NCBI GenBank assembly: GCA_023436885.1
Contig: JAEZHI010000041.1
Location: forward strand, 1 to 64,000
DNA length: 64,000 nucleotides
From: Pseudomonadota bacterium
Lineage (GTDB): Bacteria > Pseudomonadota > Alphaproteobacteria > Rhizobiales > Pleomorphomonadaceae
Direction of reading: 5' to 3'
Positions 50,171 through 58,982 of this stretch are shown here, in pieces (the stretch's first letter is position 1; each line of letters starts with the position of its first letter). Made by a program: the position numbers and the translations under genes. The notes under the pieces are model-generated. The model was not told where the DNA came from. It ran no database searches and saw only the letters and a program-made list of their open reading frames with translations.

Positions 50171-51463
50171 TCACTTTTCAAAAGCGTCGAGGGTCCGGTA
50201 CCAAAGAATGGCGGCGGCTACGCCGACCTGCCGGAAGGCATGGAAGGGGATCGGACGAATGGCGGACAGCGGGAATGGCAGGTCTTCGGGATTTCCGGAA
50301 ATGATGTACCGGGCGATGGCCTGTCCGAGCGCAGTCATCAGGCCGACGCCGCGCCCCTGACAGCCGGCCACCGCGATCAATCCCGGTTCCGGCGCGTGCA
50401 GATGCGGCACATGATCCGGCGTCATGCCGACACGGCCGAACCAGCGCCGCTCGATCGCCACGCCCTCGAGATCGGGGTAGAGTCGCAGGAGCGCCCGCTC
50501 GAGGTGCTTCCAGTCAGCAGCCGAACGCGGAACCGCCATTCGTCCGCGACCACCCAGAACGAGGCGGCCATCGGGGCTCTTGCGGTAGTAGACCAGGATG
50601 CGGCGGCTGTCGGAAACCGCCTGATTTCCCGGAAGAATCTGCTGAGCAAGCCTCTCCGGCAGCGGCGCGGTCGCCACCTGGAAGGAGTGCAGCGGCACCA
50701 GCGTGCGCGCCAGCCCCGGAACGAGGCCGTCGCTATAAGCATTGGTGGCAACCACCACATGGCGCGCCGTCACCACGGCGCCGGTCGAGGTCTCCACCGA
50801 CCACATGTCATCGCGGTGATTGAGGCGCAGAGCCCGCGTGCCGGTGGAGATACGGGCGCCGGCCTCCCCGGCAATGCGCGCCAGTTCCGAGACATAGGCC
50901 AGCGGGTCGATGGTGCCGGCACGCCGGTCGAGCCAGCCGCCGATATAACCCTTGGCGCCGGTCATCCGTGCAATATCGTCCGCAGAAAGCAGCTGCGCGT
51001 CCGCGCCGCGCGCCCGCCATTGCCGGTCTCGTTCGCGGGCAAGCTCCAGCGCCGTCACCGTATGCGCGGCCTGGATCCATCCGTTGCGGACCACCGGAAC
51101 ATCGAGATTTTCCCGCTTGATCAGATCGAAGACGCTATCGGCCGTCGAGGCTGCGAAGTCGACGAGACGAGGACCGGCCGATCCGAAGCGAGCCAGCAGC
51201 GTTTCCGGATCGTATTTCAGGCCGGGAATGACCTGACCGCCGTTGAGGCCCGATGCCCCCTCGCCGATCTCGCCCGCCTCGATCACCTGAACCGTTCGGC
51301 CGGCACGTGCCAGCATCAGGGCCGTGACAAGGCCGCAATAGCCGCCGCCGACGATCGCGACATCCACGGCGACATCGCCGTCGAGCCTCGCCATGCCCTC
51401 CAGCGGGCGCCGAGCCTGCCATGCGGAACGGCCGAAAGATCCCTCGGGCATGGGCGCCTCCAC
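50171..51463 (-). CDS. FAD-dependent oxidoreductase, PuuB-like (DAO family)
   Basis: 430 residues. The FAD motif is VDVAIVGGGYCGLVTALMLARAG (GxGxxG near residue 39), with EAGEIGEGASGLNGGQV following, the typical gamma-glutamylputrescine oxidase/DAO pattern, and the C-terminal AVAGCQGRGVGLMTALGQA. Such enzymes oxidise amines to aldehydes and release H2O2 or reduce an acceptor. The operon has no PuuA-like ligase, so the substrate may be a free or differently modified polyamine. An operator-like palindrome lies 35 bases before the start. Confidence 0.9.
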   Translation of the reverse strand: MEAPMPEGSFGRSAWQARRPLEGMARLDGDVAVDVAIVGGGYCGLVTALMLARAGRTVQVIEAGEIGEGASGLNGGQVIPGLKYDPETLLARFGSAGPRLVDFAASTADSVFDLIKRENLDVPVVRNGWIQAAHTVTALELARERDRQWRARGADAQLLSADDIARMTGAKGYIGGWLDRRAGTIDPLAYVSELARIAGEAGARISTGTRALRLNHRDDMWSVETSTGAVVTARHVVVATNAYSDGLVPGLARTLVPLHSFQVATAPLPERLAQQILPGNQAVSDSRRILVYYRKSPDGRLVLGGRGRMAVPRSAADWKHLERALLRLYPDLEGVAIERRWFGRVGMTPDHVPHLHAPEPGLIAVAGCQGRGVGLMTALGQAIARYIISGNPEDLPFPLSAIRPIPFHAFRQVGVAAAILWYRTLDAFEK

Positions 51464-51497
51464 AATCGCGAAACGCGATCAGCAAAATCCACATTCA

Positions 51498-51520
51498 TGA
51501 AATTTACATACTAGATTTCA
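51498..51520. promoter_or_regulatory. Operator-like palindrome, site 2 (oxidase gene)
   Basis: It begins TGAAATTTAC and ends CTAGATTTCA, with 8 of 10 arm positions paired. It shares its core with site 1 at 50107. It sits at the promoter of the PuuB-like gene and thus at the head of the whole unit. Confidence 0.6.
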
Positions 51521-51612
51521 TTTTTCCATAGAAATCTCGCAGCGGCCACGACGGTGGCGCCGATCAGGCTGTCTCAGGTGGATGCATCACGCGCAGCAGA
51601 TACCTGCGACGG

Positions 51613-52242
51613 CTACGCGCCCTTCGGCCGCCGCGCATCCATCTGGTCGGCCAACTCCCCTTCGCCACGCTCGCGCAGGGCAGCGACTGCGCCGCCAAGA
51701 TCCCGCGCATCACGGTTCTGGCTGAGCTTGGACTTGGCGATCGTTCGCGTCACGTCGATCCGCAAGGCGACGATCTTGGTGAGCATGTCGGCAAGATAAT
51801 CGGCCGGCGCATCGCTCATCCGCCAGGCTTTGTCGCCATTCACCCGCCGCTCGTGCGCATGCATCAGCAACCCCAGGACAGCCCGCTTGCTGCGCTCGTC
51901 ATGCTGGAAATGGATGGCGCCATAAACGTGCGCCACCTGATAGTTCCACGTCGGCACGGCGCGATGATGCTCGGCCTTGCTCGGATAGGAATTGGGCGTG
52001 ATGTAGCCGTCGACACCGCGAAAGATCGCCATCACCTCCTGCCCCTCGTCGAGCAGCCGGTGCATGTCGTTGGCGAGCGCCACATGGCCGACGAGGGCGC
52101 CATCCTTGGCGGCGATCAGCGGGATGTGGTTGGCGATCAGCCCGTCACGCGTCTGCGCCACCACAGCGGCGAGCGGCGCGTCCGCGATGAGCGAGGCCAC
52201 CGCCCCGGGGTCGACTTCTTTGAAATGCTCCGGCAGATACAC
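51613..52242 (-). CDS. paiB: FMN-binding negative regulator, PaiB family
   Basis: 209 residues of the PaiB/FMN_bind_2 family. It starts MYLPEHFKEVDPGAVASLIA, has HIPLIAAKDGALVGHVALAN, FRGVDGYITPNSYPSKAEHH, PTWNYQVAHVYGAIHF and ERRVNGDKAWRMSDAPADYL, all typical. The fold is a pyridoxamine-oxidase-like split barrel; regulation by PaiB in Bacillus is described, but an enzymatic or flavin-binding role is equally possible here. It starts 18 bases after the stop of argO, so the two are probably co-transcribed. Confidence 0.93.
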   Translation of the reverse strand: MYLPEHFKEVDPGAVASLIADAPLAAVVAQTRDGLIANHIPLIAAKDGALVGHVALANDMHRLLDEGQEVMAIFRGVDGYITPNSYPSKAEHHRAVPTWNYQVAHVYGAIHFQHDERSKRAVLGLLMHAHERRVNGDKAWRMSDAPADYLADMLTKIVALRIDVTRTIAKSKLSQNRDARDLGGAVAALRERGEGELADQMDARRPKGA

Positions 52243-52260
52243 GATACCATTCCCTGACCA

Positions 52261-52872
52261 TCAGCCGCCCAACACCAGACTGCCGGCGAGCGTCCACATG
52301 ATGGCGGCGATCGCCCCCTCCAGCAAGCGCCAAGCGGTCGGCTGGGCGAAGATCGGGCGCAACCTTGCCGCGCCATAGCCGAAGGAGAAGAAGAACAGGA
52401 AGGACGCCGTCATCGAGCCGAGCGCAAACGCCGTCTCTTGACCGGGATACTGGGTGGAGATGGTGCCGAGCAGCACCACCGTGTCGAGATAGACATGCGG
52501 GTTGAGCAAGGTGATGGCAAGGCAGGCGATCAGCGTCGGCATCAGGGGCGTCGCGCCGTTGCCGCCGCTCACATCCAGCGCGCCATGCGAGCGCAGCGCC
52601 GACATCAGGTTGCGAAACCCGTAGAAGGCCAGGAAAGCTGCACCGCCATAGCGCATCACCGGATCGAGCCAGGGCAAAACCTCGGATATCCGCGCAAAAC
52701 TGGTGACGCCGAGAATGATCAGCGCCACATCGGACAGCGCGCAGGTGAGGCAGACGGCGAAGATATGGTCGCCCTTCAATCCCTGCCTGAGCACGAAGGC
52801 ATTCTGCGCGCCAATGGCGACGATCAGGCTCGTTCCCATGCCGAGCCCCGAAAAATAAGCCGAAAGATCCAA
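52261..52872 (-). CDS. argO: LysE/ArgO-type amino acid exporter
   Basis: 203 residues with about six membrane helices of the LysE superfamily. The N-terminus GLGMGTSLIVAIGAQNAFVL RQGLKG is the ArgO/LysE hallmark, and LLNPHVYLDTVVLLGTIS follows in the middle. It exports basic amino acids such as arginine or lysine. The start is a TTG at 52872, preceded by GGGGG; it gives the expected MDLSAYFSGLG opening. It is divergent from argP, the known regulatory partner. Confidence 0.9.
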   Translation of the reverse strand: MDLSAYFSGLGMGTSLIVAIGAQNAFVLRQGLKGDHIFAVCLTCALSDVALIILGVTSFARISEVLPWLDPVMRYGGAAFLAFYGFRNLMSALRSHGALDVSGGNGATPLMPTLIACLAITLLNPHVYLDTVVLLGTISTQYPGQETAFALGSMTASFLFFFSFGYGAARLRPIFAQPTAWRLLEGAIAAIMWTLAGSLVLGG

Positions 52873-52944
52873 TGGTGCCCCCGTTGCAATGCGCTTGCCC
52901 TAACGATCGCCAATGGATTAGACAATTTAAACTCGCTTACTCTG

Positions 52945-52961
52945 GATTAGCCGAGCTAATC
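52945..52961. promoter_or_regulatory. Inverted repeat at the argP/argO promoters
   Basis: GATTAGC-CGA-GCTAATC is a perfect 7-3-7 inverted repeat that ends one base before the argP start codon. A third half-site GATTAG lies at 52915-52920. It is suited to ArgP autoregulation and activation of argO. Confidence 0.55.
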
Positions 52962-52962
52962 G

Positions 52963-53853
52963 ATGATCGACTATTCCGCCGCGCTGGCCGTCGCCGCCAT
53001 CGTTCGCACCGGCAGTTTCGAGAAGGCGGCGAGAGAGCTCGCCGTCACGCCATCGGCCATCTCGCAGCGGGTGCGCCTTCTGGAGGAACGGTTGGGCGCC
53101 GTGCTGATCGAGCGCGGCACGCCCTGCACCGCCACGGAAAAGGGTGCTTGGCTCTGCCGCCATGTCGAACTGGTCGGCATGCTGGAAAGCGATCTGATGG
53201 AGCGGCTGCCCGGCCTCGGCGATCCCCTGTCCGGTCCCATCACGCTCGACATCGCCGTCAACGCCGACAGCCTTGGCACCTGGTTCATGCCGGCGGCGGC
53301 GGCGTTCACCGAAAGCTCGAAGGCGATGCTGAAGATCGCCGTCGACGATCAGGACTACACGGCCGACTGGCTGCGGCGCGGCCATGTGGTGGCCGCCGTC
53401 ACCTCGCTCGACAAGCCGGTGGCCGGCTGCAAGGTCAGCCCGCTCGGCCGCCTGCGCTACCACGCCACCGCCAGCCCGGCCTTCGTCGCCCGCTATTTCC
53501 CGCAAGGCGTCACCGCCGAGGCGATTGCCCGCGCGCCGGCCATCACCTTCAACCAGAAGGACGGCCTGCAGCAGGAATGGGCGCGGACGACGCTGGGCGC
53601 GACAGGCCCCGGCCCCACTCATTGGCTGCCGTCGACCCAAGGCTTCGTCGACGCCGCCCTGCTCGGCATGGGCTGGGGCCTCAACCCCATCCATCTCGTC
53701 GCCGACCATCTCGCCTCGGGCCGCCTCGTCGAACTGGTGCCCGGCGCCACGCTTGACGCCATGCTCTACTGGCAGGTCAGCCGCCTCGTCTCCGGCCGGT
53801 TCCCGGAACTGACACAGCAGGTGCTGGCGGCTGCCAAGCATTCGTTGTTGTGA
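52963..53853 (+). CDS. argP: LysR-family regulator ArgP
   Basis: 296 residues, starting MIDYSAALAVAAIVRTGSFE, with HTH LAVTPSAISQRVRLLEERLG and RGTPCTATEKGAWLCRHVEL, the recognised ArgP (IciA) pattern. ArgP activates the arginine/lysine exporter gene when basic amino acids are high. The divergent argO next to it makes the assignment strong. Confidence 0.93.
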   Translation: MIDYSAALAVAAIVRTGSFEKAARELAVTPSAISQRVRLLEERLGAVLIERGTPCTATEKGAWLCRHVELVGMLESDLMERLPGLGDPLSGPITLDIAVNADSLGTWFMPAAAAFTESSKAMLKIAVDDQDYTADWLRRGHVVAAVTSLDKPVAGCKVSPLGRLRYHATASPAFVARYFPQGVTAEAIARAPAITFNQKDGLQQEWARTTLGATGPGPTHWLPSTQGFVDAALLGMGWGLNPIHLVADHLASGRLVELVPGATLDAMLYWQVSRLVSGRFPELTQQVLAAAKHSLL

Positions 53854-53879
53854 GGAGGCGGCAGCAGTCGGCCCGCACG

Positions 53880-54797
53880 CTACTTGGCGGCGTATTGTTC
53901 GGCATTATCCTTGATGATCAGCTCATAGGGCACCCAGTCGTATTGCTGGGCGTAGTTGCCCCCAGCCAGCGACTTGGCGTCCGCCACCGCCTGCGCGCCC
54001 TGAGCCTTGGCGTTCTGCAACACGCTCAAGAACTGATCGCCGCTCTCGATTGCCGCGACCGCGTCGGCGGTGCCATCGACGCCGGCAACCAGTACCTTGC
54101 CCGAAAGCCCGGCCTTCTTGATCGCTGCAATCGCGCCCAACGCCATCTCGTCGTTGTTGGCGGCAATGGCGTCCAGCTTCACGCCGCCGGCGATCCAGGA
54201 AGAGACCAGTTGTTCGGCCTCCTTGCGATCCCAATGTGCAGTCTCTTCCTTGACGATCTCCATGCCGGAAATCTTGGCGAGAACTTCCTTGACGCCTTTG
54301 GTTCGGTCTTGCGCGGCCGATTGCGCCGGGTCCCCGATAAGAATTGCAACCTTGCCTTTGCCTGACAGCTTGTCGGACAGCACACGTGCCTGAAGGCGCC
54401 CGGCAACCAGATCGTTCGACGAGACGATGGCAACCTTGCCCCCGAAGCTGTCGATGGACGGACGCCTGTTGAGGAACACCAGCGGAATGCCGGCTTCTGC
54501 CGTCATCTTGGCGGCCGCCTCACCGCTCTTGCCGTCGACCGCAACCATAATGATCGCATCCGCCTTGTCGGCAACGGCCTGACGCACCTGCTCGATCTGG
54601 GCGGAACTGTCTTCCTTGGCGTCGGAGACCTTGAGAGAGAGGTCCGAACTCGTCTTCGCGGCGCTCTCCACAGAATTGCGCAATATCGTCAGGAACTTAT
54701 CGTCGAATTTGGCCATGGACACGACGATGTTGGTCTGCGCCGCTGCCACACCACTGAGAGCCAGAAGGCAGCTCAACATCAGCAAAGGCATCTTCAT
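53880..54797 (-). CDS. Periplasmic sugar-type binding protein without transporter
   Basis: 305 residues with signal peptide (LLMLSCLLALSGVAAA then QTN) and the Peripla_BP_4 (ribose/galactose-type) pattern: DAKEDSSAQIEQVRQAVADK, AGIPLVFLNRRPSIDSFGG, LIGDPAQSAAQDRTKGVKEV, AANNDEMALGAIAAIKKAG and VAGVDGTADAVAAIESG. The ATG at 54797 follows AAAGGG. No permease or ATPase gene is near; instead a chemoreceptor gene lies 47 bases upstream on the same strand, so this protein may be a taxis ligand sensor (inference). Confidence 0.88.
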   Translation of the reverse strand: MKMPLLMLSCLLALSGVAAAQTNIVVSMAKFDDKFLTILRNSVESAAKTSSDLSLKVSDAKEDSSAQIEQVRQAVADKADAIIMVAVDGKSGEAAAKMTAEAGIPLVFLNRRPSIDSFGGKVAIVSSNDLVAGRLQARVLSDKLSGKGKVAILIGDPAQSAAQDRTKGVKEVLAKISGMEIVKEETAHWDRKEAEQLVSSWIAGGVKLDAIAANNDEMALGAIAAIKKAGLSGKVLVAGVDGTADAVAAIESGDQFLSVLQNAKAQGAQAVADAKSLAGGNYAQQYDWVPYELIIKDNAEQYAAK

Positions 54798-54844
54798 GGC
54801 AAACCCTTTCGACTTGGCGGATCCGGTTGCAGTCGTGGTCTCCA

Positions 54845-56533
54845 TCAGGCGGCCCTCACGCTCGCGAGAAACTTCTCGACTTCGGATTTCAGCGTTTCGG
54901 ACTGGCGTGCCAGCTCGCTCGATGCAGCGAGCACCTGCGTCGCCGCCGAGCTCGATTCTTGCGCAGCCTGCGTAACGCCCTGCATGTTGTTCAGCACTTC
55001 CATCGTGCCCTGCGAGACCCGCTGGACGTCGCGCGAGATTTCCTCTGTGGTCCGCTCCTGTTCGGAAGCTGCCGAAGCAATCGCCGAGGCGATGTCGCTG
55101 ACGTCCGAAATCGTGTTGACGATGTGGGTGATCTCGCTGACTGCCGTATGGGTCGAGGCCTGCATCTTCTCGATGCTGACGCCGATCGTCGTGGTCGCCT
55201 TTCCGGTCTGTTCGGCAAGCCCCTTCACCTCGGTCGCCACCACGGCGAAGCCTCGCCCCACCTCGCCGGCTCGCGCCGCTTCGATGGTCGCGTTCAGCGC
55301 CAGAAGATTGGTCTTTGAAGCGACATCGGTGATCATCGCCACCACCGTATCCACTTCCGACGCATCCTGGCGAAGCCCTTCCATGCTGGAGTGAATGCTG
55401 TGGGCCTGATCCACCGCCGTTGCCGCGATCGAACTGGAGCGAGCGACCTGTTCGCCGACCTGTTTGGCGGAGCTCGCCAGTTCCTCGATTGCCGCTGCCA
55501 CCGAACGAACGTTGAGTGCCGCCTGTTCGGCGCCGGCGGCAGCCGCTTCCGACTGAGCGCTGGTTTCTTCGGCGGTTGCCGAAAGCGTCTCGGCGGACGC
55601 CTGCAACTCGCTCGATGCCGACGATACCATGGCCACGACATGGCCAATCGCCTGTTCGAAGCGCTGCGCGAGATCAACCATCTCACTGCGGCGCTTCTCG
55701 GCCATTTCGTGCTCCAGCGCTTCGCGATCGGCACGCAGCCGCTCCGTCTCCAGCATGCTTGCCTTGAAGACGCCGACCGCCGCAGCCATGCCGCCGATCT
55801 CGTCCTTGCGATCCGCATCGGGTACGTCAACGGTCATGTCCTGATTGGCCAGCCGCTGCATCACCCCGGTCATCCTGCCGATTGGCTTGGAGATGCCGAC
55901 GATCAACAACCAGCCGGCCAGAACGCAGAAGGCTGCCATCAGCACCAGCGAGGCGACAATCCAGTAGCGGGCCGAAATGCTGATTGTCTCGGCGTTCTGG
56001 GTCGCAGCCTGCACCTGATCGTGCCGATAGGTCTGTACCCCGAGCACCGCGGCATAGAAGGAACCGGCATCGTCCTTCAGATCACCGCCGAGCACCTTCG
56101 TCGCGTCGTCGTGCAGCCCAGCCTTGTCGAGCGCGGTAATCTCTTCCTGAACGGCGAGAAAATGCTGCCAGGCGGCGCGCAGCGTGGCGGCCAGCGCAGC
56201 TTCACGATCGCCTGAAACCATCGGGGCATAGTCGGTCCACGCCTTGGAGAAATCGCTGCGCGCCTTGTCGGCCTCCTCGGCATAGGCGCCTCGCGCCGCG
56301 TCCGTATCGGAAAAATGCTGAAGCGCCGTCAGGGCGCGCAACTGCTGACTGAGCCGCGCCAGGTCCCCAAGAACAGAGACCGCCTTGACCTGAACGACCA
56401 TCTCGCCGCCGATCGCCGATACCTGGCTGAGCTTCAGGATGGCAAAACCGCCTGTCGCGACCGACATGATCAGAAGAAAAAGGAAGACGGCAGATATCTT
56501 CGTTCGGATCGTGAGTTCGCCAAGAAAAGACAT
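54845..56533 (-). CDS. Methyl-accepting chemotaxis protein
   Basis: 562 residues. TM1 is at about 14-34 (ISAVFLFLLIMSVATGGFAI), a helical periplasmic domain follows, TM2 is near 193-215 (RYWIVASLVLMAAFCVLAGW), then HAMP (GISKPIGRMTGVMQRLANQD), and the signalling domain with KTNLLALNATIEAARAGEVG. The C-terminus ends EKFLASVRAA. The ATG at 56533 follows GGAGG; the frame extension is rejected. It is immediately followed by a binding-protein gene. Confidence 0.94.
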   Translation of the reverse strand: MSFLGELTIRTKISAVFLFLLIMSVATGGFAILKLSQVSAIGGEMVVQVKAVSVLGDLARLSQQLRALTALQHFSDTDAARGAYAEEADKARSDFSKAWTDYAPMVSGDREAALAATLRAAWQHFLAVQEEITALDKAGLHDDATKVLGGDLKDDAGSFYAAVLGVQTYRHDQVQAATQNAETISISARYWIVASLVLMAAFCVLAGWLLIVGISKPIGRMTGVMQRLANQDMTVDVPDADRKDEIGGMAAAVGVFKASMLETERLRADREALEHEMAEKRRSEMVDLAQRFEQAIGHVVAMVSSASSELQASAETLSATAEETSAQSEAAAAGAEQAALNVRSVAAAIEELASSAKQVGEQVARSSSIAATAVDQAHSIHSSMEGLRQDASEVDTVVAMITDVASKTNLLALNATIEAARAGEVGRGFAVVATEVKGLAEQTGKATTTIGVSIEKMQASTHTAVSEITHIVNTISDVSDIASAIASAASEQERTTEEISRDVQRVSQGTMEVLNNMQGVTQAAQESSSAATQVLAASSELARQSETLKSEVEKFLASVRAA

Positions 56534-57229
56534 AGCGCCTCCAGAACAGCACACCATGGACACAGCCCGATTAGTACCACTGCTTTCACCAACGCGTTTT
56601 AAATGAGTTAATATTCCGCTCACTCCGACCTTTTATTGATGGAGAAAAAGAAAACTTGGCCTCTGGCTCGCCGAAGACCTGCATGTCACGTCCTGCCCAG
56701 CTGTTTTCGGCGAGACGAGGTCCACTTTTTGCGCGGCGAGATCGTCCGCGGGGCCAAAGCGATCATTTGGTATTACTGCATATAGCGCGGTTCAGCGGAA
56801 CACGGACGGCGTTCTGAAAGCACGAAGCATCGCCCCAGCGGTCCCTCACCCACCTATGCTCTCCTCGCACAACTCCCCCGCATTCGCTCACGCTCAAGTC
56901 GCTTGACAATGACAGCCAAGAGGAAGAATGGGGTTCTGCACGGCAATCGCCGCCGCATCAGCCAACAGAAAGACAATGGACAGTCACAGTCGACCTAGTC
57001 GCAACCGCGTGAAGTGCGCCGACGTGTGAGCCGTTCATCGGCTCGCCTCTGTGCCTTTGCGCATGAGGACGAGCCCCAAATGCCCCCAAAGCTGTTTCTA
57101 CCCCGGCTGCCACGCCGCTTTCCTTCCTCTCCCAGCCAGTCTGTCCCCGGTCGAATAACCGGCGCCTGATCCCGCGCGCCGTCGCCCCGCGACAAACAAT
57201 GATCCTGCCTGGCCAGGAGATAACAAGTT
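56534..57229. other. 696-base intergenic region
   Basis: No gene, repeat copy or convincing hairpin was identified between the divergent chemoreceptor and the ABC permease gene. A 66-codon frame at 56995-57195 on the minus strand looks like chance. The permease ribosome site CAGGAGA lies near 57214. Confidence 0.45.
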
Positions 57230-58963
57230 ATGGTGTTTCATAAGGTTACGCCGACCGCCGTCGGCCGAGGCCTCGTGCCGAATGTTTTCGATGTCGCCGC
57301 CTTCGTGCTGGTGGTCGGCTTTCTGGTGCTCATCGTCTATGGCGTGAACCAAGCCGACGCGCCGCTCAGCGCCGTCTCCACCTCCGCCATCGATCTCAGC
57401 CCCTGGCACCTGCCGGAATATGCGCTGCGCACCACGCTGCGCATGCTGGCCGCCATGATCTGGTCGCTGGTGTTCACCTTCGTCTACGCCACGGTCGCCG
57501 CCAAGAGTCGGCGCGCCGAGCTGGTGCTGATCCCCGTCCTCGACATCCTGCAGTCAGTGCCGATCCTCGGCTTCCTCACCTTCACCGTGGTGTTCTTCAT
57601 GGGCCTGTTCCCCGGCAAGGTGTTCGGGGCGGAGCTCGCCTGCGTCTTCGCGATCTTTACGAGCCAGGCCTGGAACATGACCTTTTCCATGTACCAGTCG
57701 CTGCGCAACGTACCGAAGGATCTCGACGAGGTATCCCAAAGCTTCCACCTGTCGGCCTGGCAGCGCTTCTGGCATCTCGACGTATCCTTCGCCATGCCAG
57801 GCCTTGTCTGGAACGCCATGATGTCGATGTCCGGCGGCTGGTTCTTCGTCGTCGCCTCCGAGGCGATCACCGTCGGCGACACCACGGTGACGCTGCCAGG
57901 TGTCGGCTCCTACGTGGCCGAGGCGATCCACCAGCAGAACCTTGCCGCCGTCGGCTGGGCGGTGCTGACCATGCTGGCGGTGATCGTCGCCTACGATCAG
58001 CTGTTGTTCCGGCCGATCGTCGCCTGGGCCGACAAGTTCCGCGTCGAGCAGACGGCCTCCGGCGAGGCGCCCTCCTCCTGGGTGCTCGACCTCTTCCGCA
58101 AGACGCGCTCGCTGCGCGCCCTGTCGCAGATGACCTCCAACGCCCTGCGCGGCATCGGTCGCTGGCGTCTGCCGCTGCCCGCCGCCCCGCGCTTTTCCTT
58201 CCGCCTGCCGGTGTCGGCGCGGCTGATGGACGCCCTATGGATCACGCTGGTCGGCGCGGTCACTCTCTACATCGGCTGGGAAGTCGTCCGCTTCATCGGT
58301 GACAGCCTCACCTTTGCTGACGCCGGGGAAGCCCTCGGCAAGGGCATGATCACCCTTGTTCGCGTACTCGTGCTGATCGCGCTCGCCACCCTCGTCTGGG
58401 TGCCGATCGGCGTCTGGATCGGCTTGCGTCCGCGCCTTGCCGAAAAGGTGCAGCCGCTCGCCCAGTTCCTCGCCGCCTTCCCGGCCAACATCGCCTTCCC
58501 GGCGGTGGTGATGCTGATCGTCGACTTCCACCTCAACGCTAATGTCTGGCTAAGCCCGCTGATGATCCTGGGCACCCAGTGGTACATCCTGTTCAACGTC
58601 ATCGCCGGGGCCAGCGCCTTCCCGTCCGATCTGCGCGATGCCGCCGCCAGCTTCCACCTCACCGGCTGGCGCTGGTGGCGCAACGTCATCCTGCCGGGCA
58701 TCTTTCCCTATTACGTCACCGGCGCCATCACCGCCTCGGGCGGCTCGTGGAACGCCGCCATCGTCGCCGAGGCGGCGAGCTGGGGCAGCCACCAGCTGAC
58801 GGCCACCGGGCTTGGCTCCTACATCGCCGCGGCGACCACGGCCGGCGACTTCCCGCGCGTCGTGCTGGGCATCGCCGTCATGTCCCTGTTCGTCACCGTC
58901 ACCAATCGCATCGTCTGGCGCCCGCTCTATGCCTACGCCGAACGCCGCCTCCGGATTGCCTGA
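57230..58963 (+). CDS. Fused double-domain ABC transporter permease
   Basis: 577 residues built of two homologous permease halves, each with about six helices. Each half contains an EAA-type loop: LDEVSQSFHLSAWQRFWHLD in the first and LRDAAASFHLTGWRWWRNVI in the second. The halves are joined by a linker near residues 275-325. It belongs to the nitrate/sulfonate/taurine-type (SsuC/TauC-like) permeases, where a fused form is known. The substrate is not evident and no binding protein lies nearby. It is directly followed by its ATPase gene. Confidence 0.88.
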   Translation: MVFHKVTPTAVGRGLVPNVFDVAAFVLVVGFLVLIVYGVNQADAPLSAVSTSAIDLSPWHLPEYALRTTLRMLAAMIWSLVFTFVYATVAAKSRRAELVLIPVLDILQSVPILGFLTFTVVFFMGLFPGKVFGAELACVFAIFTSQAWNMTFSMYQSLRNVPKDLDEVSQSFHLSAWQRFWHLDVSFAMPGLVWNAMMSMSGGWFFVVASEAITVGDTTVTLPGVGSYVAEAIHQQNLAAVGWAVLTMLAVIVAYDQLLFRPIVAWADKFRVEQTASGEAPSSWVLDLFRKTRSLRALSQMTSNALRGIGRWRLPLPAAPRFSFRLPVSARLMDALWITLVGAVTLYIGWEVVRFIGDSLTFADAGEALGKGMITLVRVLVLIALATLVWVPIGVWIGLRPRLAEKVQPLAQFLAAFPANIAFPAVVMLIVDFHLNANVWLSPLMILGTQWYILFNVIAGASAFPSDLRDAAASFHLTGWRWWRNVILPGIFPYYVTGAITASGGSWNAAIVAEAASWGSHQLTATGLGSYIAAATTAGDFPRVVLGIAVMSLFVTVTNRIVWRPLYAYAERRLRIA

Positions 58964-58982
58964 TCAGGAAAGGTCTCCCAAC

